Assembly (NCBI GenBank): GCA_002886105.1 | Contig: CP025776.1 | Location: 4,526,001-4,590,000 of the forward strand | DNA from: Enterobacter sp. EA-1 | GTDB lineage: Bacteria; Pseudomonadota; Gammaproteobacteria; Enterobacterales; Enterobacteriaceae | Direction of reading: 5' to 3' | DNA length: 64,000 nt | Shown: piece after piece, positions 58,248-64,000 of the stretch | Layout of the letters: every line of letters begins with the position of its first letter | Position numbering within the stretch: position 1 is the first letter of the stretch | The notes under the pieces: model-generated | The model's database searches: none | Seen by the model: only the letters and a program-made list of their open reading frames with translations | Told to the model about the DNA's origin: nothing | Program-made: the position numbers and the translations under genes

Positions 58248-58633
58248 TTAGCGGAACTTCTTGTGATAGGTGTTGCGGGTGTTAGCCAGACCTTCAGCGG
58301 CCGCCTTCGCTTCTTTCACTTTGCCTTCGTTAGCCAGCTTCAGCGCATCGTCAATCTGCCCAACCAGCACATCAAAGCCGTGACGATAATCTTTCATCTC
58401 GGCGCTATCCGGCGCTTTCCCTTCCAGCTTCGGCGGGGTGGCTTTTGCGCATCCAGCGCGGCGGTACGCATGTTGGTTAATGCACCTTTCAGCTCAGTGG
58501 CATCGTTGGTTTTCTGCACCACTTTGAGGTTGTCACTCAGGGTGCCCATATCATCCTCAAGATCGGCGGCAAACACCGCAGAGCCCATAAACAACGACGA
58601 CACAGCAAGGATTGCTAACAGGTTTTTACGCAT
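58248..58633 (-). CDS. cybC: Soluble cytochrome b562
   Basis: Periplasmic four-helix haem protein of 128 residues. Signal peptide [20 protein letters not shown], cleaved at FAA-DLEDDM. The mature start ADLEDDM carries the Met haem ligand, and the C-terminal [11 protein letters not shown] the His ligand. One break near 58440. It is 54 bases downstream of pmbA on the same strand. Confidence 0.95.
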
Positions 58634-58687
58634 TGCTCACTTCCTTTTTATTATCACGCTGAAGGCGCAGGTCTTAGCGCCACGGAG

Positions 58688-60031
58688 TTATTGTCCGGCG
58701 ATTTTCATCTCCGGGAGTAACACTGAACCACACTGAATATTACTGCGTTGTTCAATATCGTCACCGACAGTAACAATATTGCGCCACATCTCTTTCAGGT
58801 TGCCGGCAATGGTGATTTCGCTCACCGGATACTGGATTTCGCCGTTTTCCACCCAGAAACCGGCGGCGCCGCGTGAGTAATCGCCAGTGATGCCGCTAAC
58901 GCCCTGCCCCATCAATTCCTGTTACCACCAGACCGGTGCCCATCTCTTTCAGCATTTGCTCAAAGCTGAGGCCGCGCCCGGCGATCCGCCAGTTATGAAT
59001 GCCGCCCGCATGTCCGGTGCTCTTCAGCCCCAGCTTGCGCGCTGAGTAGTTGGTCAACAGCCACTGAGTCAGCACGCCATCTTTAATAATATCGCGACGC
59101 TCGGTGCGCACCCCTTCACTGTCGAACGGCGTGGAAGCCGGGCCTTTCAGCAGATGCGGATGCTCTTCAATCGTCAGCCACTCCGGCAGGATCTGTTTGC
59201 CCGAGGTAATCCAGCAGGAAAGTAGATTTACGGTATACCGCGCCGCCGGCGACGGTGACCAAACAGCCCGGTCGCGACTTCGTTGGCAAAAATCACCGGC
59301 GCTTTCATGGTCGACAGCTTACGCGGCGACAGGCGGGACAGAGTACGGCGCGCGCACTCTTCACCAACCCATTCCGGCGTGTGCAGATCGCGGATATCGC
59401 GCCCGATGGTGTAGGCATAATCGCGCTCCATATCGCCATTTTCTTCCGCAATCACGCAGCTCGACAGGGAGTGACGGGTGGAACAGTAGCTTTGCAGCAT
59501 ACCGTGGCTGTTGCCGAACACTTTGATGCCATAGTGGCTGTTAAAGCTCCCGCCTTCGGTATTGTTGATACGTTTGTCTGCTTTCAGCGCGGCTTGCTCC
59601 GCACGCGCAGCCCATTCGATGGCTTCATCCGGCGTCACTTCCGCCGGGTGGAACAGATCGAGATCCGGGGCATCAAAGGCCAGCAGCTCTTTATCTGCAA
59701 CGCCCGCGTAAGGATCCGGCGAAGTGTAACGGGCGATATCGAGCGCCGCTTGCACCGTACGGGCAATGGCATCCGGGCTGAGATCGGTAGACGACGCGCT
59801 ACCTTTGCGGTTCTGGTGATAGACGGTAATGCCCAGTGCGCCATCGCTGTTAAATTCAACATTCTCCACTTCGCCGTAGCGCGTGCTGACACCGATGCCG
59901 GTGGTTTTACTGACAGCCACTTCCGCACCATCCGCCTTCCCGGAGGCCAGCTCCAGCGCCGTGGAAACTGCGTCTTCCAGTACTTTGCGTTGTTGTGCAA
60001 CTTGTGTGATCACTTTCATCGCCAATGCCAT
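58688..60031 (-). CDS. pmbA: Metalloprotease TldE/PmbA
   Basis: Forms the TldD-TldE heterodimer that degrades unfolded peptides and matures microcin B17. About 450 residues. [79 protein letters not shown] and [11 protein letters not shown] are typical. The catalytic metal site is in TldD, not here. Breaks near 59258, 59205 and 58915. Divergent from darP. Confidence 0.95.
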
Positions 60032-60125
60032 AATTAAGGGAGAGAATCTTTGAAGTCTAACAGAGAACCGTTTTCAGTGCGCGCCTTAACTGGTAACATT
60101 AGCCTCTTTTTTTAAGGAGCCTGAG

Positions 60126-60679
60126 ATGACAAAGCAGCCCGACGACTGGCTCGACGACGTGCCCGGTGATGATATTGAAGACGAAGATGATGAGATCATC
60201 TGGGTCAGTAAGAGTGAAATTAAGCGCGATGCTGAAGAGTTAAAGCAGCTTGGCGCAGAAATGGTAGAGCTGGGCAAAACGCGCTGGATAAACTCCCGCT
60301 GGACCCGGATCTGCGCGATGCCATTGAACTGGCGCAGCGCATTAAGAAAGAGGGTCGTCGCCGTCAGTTGCAATTGATTGGCAAAATGCTTCGTCAACGC
60401 GATGTGGATCCTATCCGCCGGTGCGCTGGATAAGCTGAAAAACCGTCATAACCAGCAGGTGGCGTTTTTCCACAAGCTGGAGCATCTGCGCGATCGTCTG
60501 ATTGAAGAGGGTGACGATGCCGTACCGGATGTGCTGAATCTGTGGCCGGAGGCCGATCGTCAACAATTGCGTTCGCTTGTACGTAATGCTCAAAAGAGAA
60601 AGAAGGCAACAAACCGCCGAAATCCGCGCGGTTGATCTTCCAGTATCTGCGCGAACTGGCTGAGAGTAACGACGCCTGA
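60126..60679 (+). CDS. darP: Ribosome biogenesis factor DarP (YjgA)
   Basis: A late 50S-subunit assembly factor. About 183 residues: acidic start [19 protein letters not shown], then [40 protein letters not shown]-type helix and [20 protein letters not shown]. It ends [11 protein letters not shown]. Breaks near 60290, 60420 and 60598. A terminator follows. Confidence 0.94.
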
Positions 60680-60691
60680 TAACCGCACGTA

Positions 60692-60718
60692 CAACCCTCC
60701 CTGTCGGGAGGGTTTTCT
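60692..60718 (+). terminator. Rho-independent terminator after darP
   Basis: ACCCTCCC and GGGAGGGT pair around TGTC, followed by TTTCTTTT. Confidence 0.9.
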
Positions 60719-60895
60719 TTTATTTATCCCTTGTTTTACCGCCGTACGCTGCCGACATTTCGGCATTGAGCATTTTAGCTGAATCGTTAAAGCTAAAATC
60801 AACGCATTTCACAAATTTCCCTATCAATATTTTGCATTTCATAAATAAATGCGATCAATACCAATTATTTAACCTCTTGTTGCCGCTCATTTTCA

Positions 60896-60917
60896 TCAGA
60901 TGAAACGGATCACATTT
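60896..60917 (+). promoter_or_regulatory. Candidate CRP site upstream of the DUF4432 gene
   Basis: AGATGAAACGGATCACATTT has one exact TCACA half and a TGA in the other half at N6 spacing. It lies about 75 bases before the start codon, in an otherwise AT-rich 304-base gap. No other feature is seen in that gap besides the darP terminator. Confidence 0.5.
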
Positions 60918-60983
60918 TCCTGCCTGCGCAAAACGTAGATTTCAACCGTGGTAAACATAATCGATTCAGCATAAAAGGAATAA

Positions 60984-62198
60984 ATGATGAAAAAAACCGT
61001 AATGCTTTCCGCGCTGGCGCTGCTTATTTCTGGCCCTGTAATGGCGAAAACCCTGGGTGCTGACAAGTGCTGAAGGCGGCATTGAACAAGGAAACTGGCG
61101 GGTCAGCAGCGATCAGCTGAACATCAAAGGACAGCAGTTCAGCATTGAGCAAATCGTACTGCACGGCGGCAAACAGGAAGGCAGTAAAGTCATCAAGATC
61201 ACCAGCAAAAACGGGCTCACTATTGCCCTGAGCCCCACTCGCGGCATGAACCTGCTGTATGCCGACGGCTTCGGAGTGCATATGGGGTGGAGTTCCCCGG
61301 TCAAAGAGGTGGTGAACCCGGCATTTATCAACCTCGAAAGCCGTAACGGCCTTGGCTGGCTGGAAGGTTTCAACGAGATGGTCGTGCGCTGCGGTTACGA
61401 ATGGACCGGCCACCCGGTCACCGCAGACGGGCAGATTTACACCCTGCATGGCAAAGTGGGCAATACACCAGCATCACAGGTATCGGTGGACGTCAGCGAT
61501 ACCGCACCGTATGAGATCCGCATTCGTGGGCTGGTGAAAGAGAGCACCTTTAAAAAAAGCCGATCTGCGAACCGAAATGGAGCTGCGCTATATTCCGGGC
61601 AGCAACAGCTTCAGCCTGCATGATGTGCTGACCAACCACGCAGATTACCCCCACGACTACCAGATTATCTATCACAGCAACTTCGGCAAACCGATCCTTG
61701 AACAAGGCGCTCGCTTTATCACGCCGTACGAAAACGTCAGCCCGTTCAACGATTACGCGAAAGCGGGTCTGAAAGAGTGGCAAACCTACGCCGGGCCAAC
61801 CAAGGGCTTTGACGAAATGGTGTTTAACATCAAGCCACTGGCCGACGCGAATAAACAAACCGTCGCCGCTCTGCTGAACAAAGCCGGCGATAAAGGCGTC
61901 GCCATCAGTTACAACACCGAACAACTGCCGGTGCTGACGCTGTGGAAAAACACCGACACGGAAAAACAGGGCTACGTCACCGGCATCGAGCCGGGCACCA
62001 GCTATGCCTACCCGGTCACCATTGAACGCCAGCAAAAACGCGTGAAACAGCTGCAACCGGGCCAGAGCACACGCTTTGATCTGACCTACACCCTGCTGCA
62101 TAACGGCAGCCGGGGTGGCGGATGTGGAAAAACGCGTAAAAGAGATTCAGGGCAGCAAAACCCCGCAAGCCATTGAGACCCCCATGGCGAAAGAGTAA
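60984..62198 (+). CDS. Periplasmic DUF4432 (aldose-1-epimerase-like) protein
   Basis: About 404 residues. Signal peptide MMKKTVMLSALALLISGPVMA. Mature fold: LTIALSPTRGMNLLYADGFG, NPAFINLESRNGLGWLEGFN, YTLHGKVGNTPASQVSVDVS and LHDVLTNHADYPHDYQIIYH, a galactose-mutarotase-like beta-sandwich. EQGARFITPYENVSPFN and TYAGPTKGFDEMVFNI follow. Breaks near 61060, 61560 and 62115. Related cytoplasmic proteins occur elsewhere in enterics; the signal peptide here points to a periplasmic sugar-binding or mutarotase role. A CRP-like site upstream fits carbon control. Confidence 0.82.
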
Positions 62199-62210
62199 AC
62201 CGCAGCCATA

Positions 62211-62248
62211 AAAAAAACCGCGCCGGGATACCGGGCGCGGTTTTTTAT
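62211..62248. terminator. Bidirectional terminator between DUF4432 gene and mpl
   Basis: ACCGCGCCCGG-type stem (ACCGCGCCGGG with CCGGGCGCGGT) around ATA, with an A run on the left and TTTTTT on the right. It serves two convergent genes. Confidence 0.92.
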
Positions 62249-62262
62249 TTGCACTGCCGGGG

Positions 62263-63645
62263 TCAGGCGTTTTCGGCTGCGATTTCCGCTTTTTTCGCCG
62301 GTGCCATCCAGCAGTTTCTGGTGAATGCCGCCGAAGCCGCCGTTACTCATGACCAGAATGTGATCGCCCGGCTGCGCGCTTTTGACAATCATGTCCGCCA
62401 GCACGTCGACATCCGCGCTCCAGTACGCAGGCTGCACGCAGGCATCAGCCACTTCTGCAACCTGCCACGGAATATGCTGCGGTTGCAGCAGGTAAACTTC
62501 ATCCGCGCGGCCTAAAGATGGCGCCGGGTCGTCTTTGCAGATCCCCATTTTCATGGTGTTCGAGCGCGGTTCCAGCACGGCAATGATCTTCGCGGTGCCG
62601 CCAACTTTACCGCGCAATGCAGCCAGCGTCGCGAGGATGGCCGTCGGGTGGTGAGCAAAGTCGTCATACACCGTTACGCCGTTAGCTTCGCCACGCAGCT
62701 CAAGGCGGCGACGGGCATTAATAAAGGAACCCAAGGCATTCGCCGCATCCGCCGGGGCAACGCCGACATGGCGCGCCGCGGCAATCGCCATCAGGCCATT
62801 GTGCATGTTGTGCTCGCCCACCAGACCCCAGTTCACGGCCCACGCACGCATTATCCAGCCACACTTCCCAACTGGATGCATCGGTGTTCAGTTTTTCGCC
62901 TGCCAGTGGCCCTGCTCGCCCACCAGTTCCTGTTCGCTCCAGCAGCCCATCGCCATCGTCTGTTTCCAGATTGATGTCATTTTCCGGCCAGATGATTTTC
63001 CCCTGCCCCGGCACAATACGCACCAGGGTGGTGGAACTGCTTCTGGATCGCTTTCAGGTCGTCGAAGATATCCGCATGGTCAAACTCAAGGTTATTGAGC
63101 ACCAGCGTGCGCGGGCAGTAGTGGACGAATTTGGAACGCTTGTCGAAGAAGGCGCAGTCATACTCATCGGCTTCGATCACGAAGAACGGGCTGTCGCCCA
63201 GACGTGCGGAGACGTCGAAGTTACCCGGTACGCCGCCAATCACAAAGCCGGGTTTGTAACCACAGGCTTCGAGGATCCAGTCGCCATGCCCGCAGTGGTG
63301 GTTTTACCGTGCGTTCCGGCAATCGCCACAACCCAGCGATCCCCGCAGGACAAAATCGTGCAGCCATTGCGGGCCGGACATAAACGGAATGTTTTTTCCA
63401 GCACCGCTTCCACACACGGGTTTCCGCGCTTCATCACGTTGCCAACAATCACCAAATCCGGCGCGGGATCGAGCTGACTTGCGTCATATCCCTGAATCAG
63501 ATCAATACCTTCTTTTTCCAGCAAGGTGCTCATCGGCGGATAAATATTGGTATCTGAACCCGTAACCTGATGACCCAGCGAGCGCGCCAGCATGGCCAGC
63601 CCGCCCATAAAAGTGCCGCAAATCCCCCAAAATATGAATGCGCAT
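62263..63645 (-). CDS. mpl: UDP-MurNAc:L-Ala-gamma-D-Glu-meso-DAP ligase
   Basis: Recycles murein tripeptide onto UDP-MurNAc in the cytoplasm. About 457 residues. MRIHILGICGTFMGGLAMLA start; P-loop VAIAGTHGKTTTAGMAT; FFVIEADEYDCAFFDKRSKF and LNNLEFDHADIFDDL in the central domain; LVGEHNMHNGLMAIAAARH; VYDDFAHHPTAILATLAALR and LEPRSNTMKMGICKDD in the C-terminal domain. Breaks near 63625, 63395, 63270, 63030, 62955, 62900, 62855 and 62305. Divergent from fbp. Confidence 0.95.
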
Positions 63646-63924
63646 ACGTCATTATCCTTTCTTAAACTGGCGCACATTTTACTCATATGTTTAACGTCTG
63701 AGAAATGCATTTCAGGATAATCCGTATGTAGCTGGCGCGATTCACCTGTGCGCGAAGTTTTTAATCTTTGTTAGTATTGTTGTATGTCCGCCGCGTTTTC
63801 GTTTGCGAAAGCTCTGGCTGTTACGGCGCGAGCTGTTTAATATCCGGAACTTGCTGTTCTAAGCAACCTGAAAACCACAGGCTACAATCGCTTTACTCCA
63901 TATTAAAAATGCAGGGAAAGTGTT

Positions 63925-64000
63925 ATGAAAACGTTAGGTGAATTTATTGTCGAAAAGCAGCATGAGTTCTCGCATGCAACGGGTGAACTGACTGCTTTGC
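63925..64000 (+). CDS. fbp: Fructose-1,6-bisphosphatase class I (3' end outside window)
   Basis: Only the first 25 codons are present: [20 protein letters not shown], then ELTAL. This equals the start of the class I gluconeogenic fructose-1,6-bisphosphatase. The ATG follows a GGGAAAGTGTT ribosome binding site. Position next to mpl is as in E. coli. Confidence 0.93.

Noticed and set aside
59255-60037. A 260-codon plus-strand ORF opposite pmbA.
   Set aside because: Shadow of pmbA on the other strand; no ribosome binding site or protein similarity.

Overview
The window is chromosomal DNA of an enterobacterium (Enterobacteriaceae, gamma-proteobacteria). From about 10.6 kb rightwards the gene order is the E. 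coli/Salmonella order read in the opposite direction: leuX, ahr, lptG-lptF, pepA-holC-valS, yjgN, yjgM, miaE, rraB, argI, tabA, pyrL-pyrB-pyrI, ridA, mgtA, treR-treB-treC, nrdD-nrdG, cybC, pmbA, darP, mpl, fbp. Several accessory blocks interrupt it, and E. coli K-12 lacks miaE and the arginine deiminase operon seen here. The genus cannot be fixed from the sequence alone; Citrobacter, Enterobacter, Kosakonia or a relative would all fit.

Almost every long gene is broken by one- or two-base indels, yet the encoded proteins are complete once frames are joined. Many breaks sit at CCTCGG or CCGAGG where a Dcm site (CCTGG or CCAGG) restores the frame, and others lie in homopolymers. I therefore read them as sequencing errors and annotate whole genes across the breaks; end coordinates may be off by a few bases.

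Layout. (1) 1-10.4 kb: a genomic island in the 3' end of tRNA-Leu leuX. It carries a P4-type integrase, an HrgA-like protein, an IS5/IS903-type remnant, the end of a type I restriction gene (hsdR), and a compact minus-strand operon: GHKL ATPase, STAS-like protein, multi-ubiquitin-like/E2 protein, E1-JAB protein, DUF6527 protein. This is a bacterial ubiquitin-like conjugation system and the most interesting part of the island. (2) 10.9-16.5 kb: small accessory genes (HNH endonuclease plus overlapping methyltransferase, lone lysozyme, aldehyde reductase, fused dihydroxyacetone kinase). (3) 16.5-27.2 kb: conserved housekeeping genes for LPS export, peptidase/Xer accessory factor, DNA polymerase chi, valyl-tRNA synthetase, tRNA hydroxylase and RNase E regulator. 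(4) 27.3-36.9 kb: arginine and pyrimidine block, with biosynthetic argI, an arginine deiminase operon (arcA, arcC, arcB, exchanger, own ArgR), and pyrLBI. Carbamoyl phosphate links these pathways. (5) 37-47.4 kb: Mg2+ transport, trehalose uptake and cleavage, anaerobic ribonucleotide reductase. (6) 47.9-57.9 kb: a block inserted between nrdG and cybC, holding a PL4-type rhamnogalacturonan lyase, a KdgM-type porin, and a nine-gene minus-strand cluster: PRD protein, glycine-rich SFCGS protein, DUF4312, DUF4311, DUF4310, amidohydrolase, DgaE-like PLP lyase, KDGP aldolase, PRD/PTS regulator. It looks like an uptake and breakdown route for an amino-sugar acid through an uncharacterised transporter. 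(7) 58.2-64 kb: cytochrome b562, TldE, DarP, a periplasmic DUF4432 protein, Mpl, and the start of fbp.
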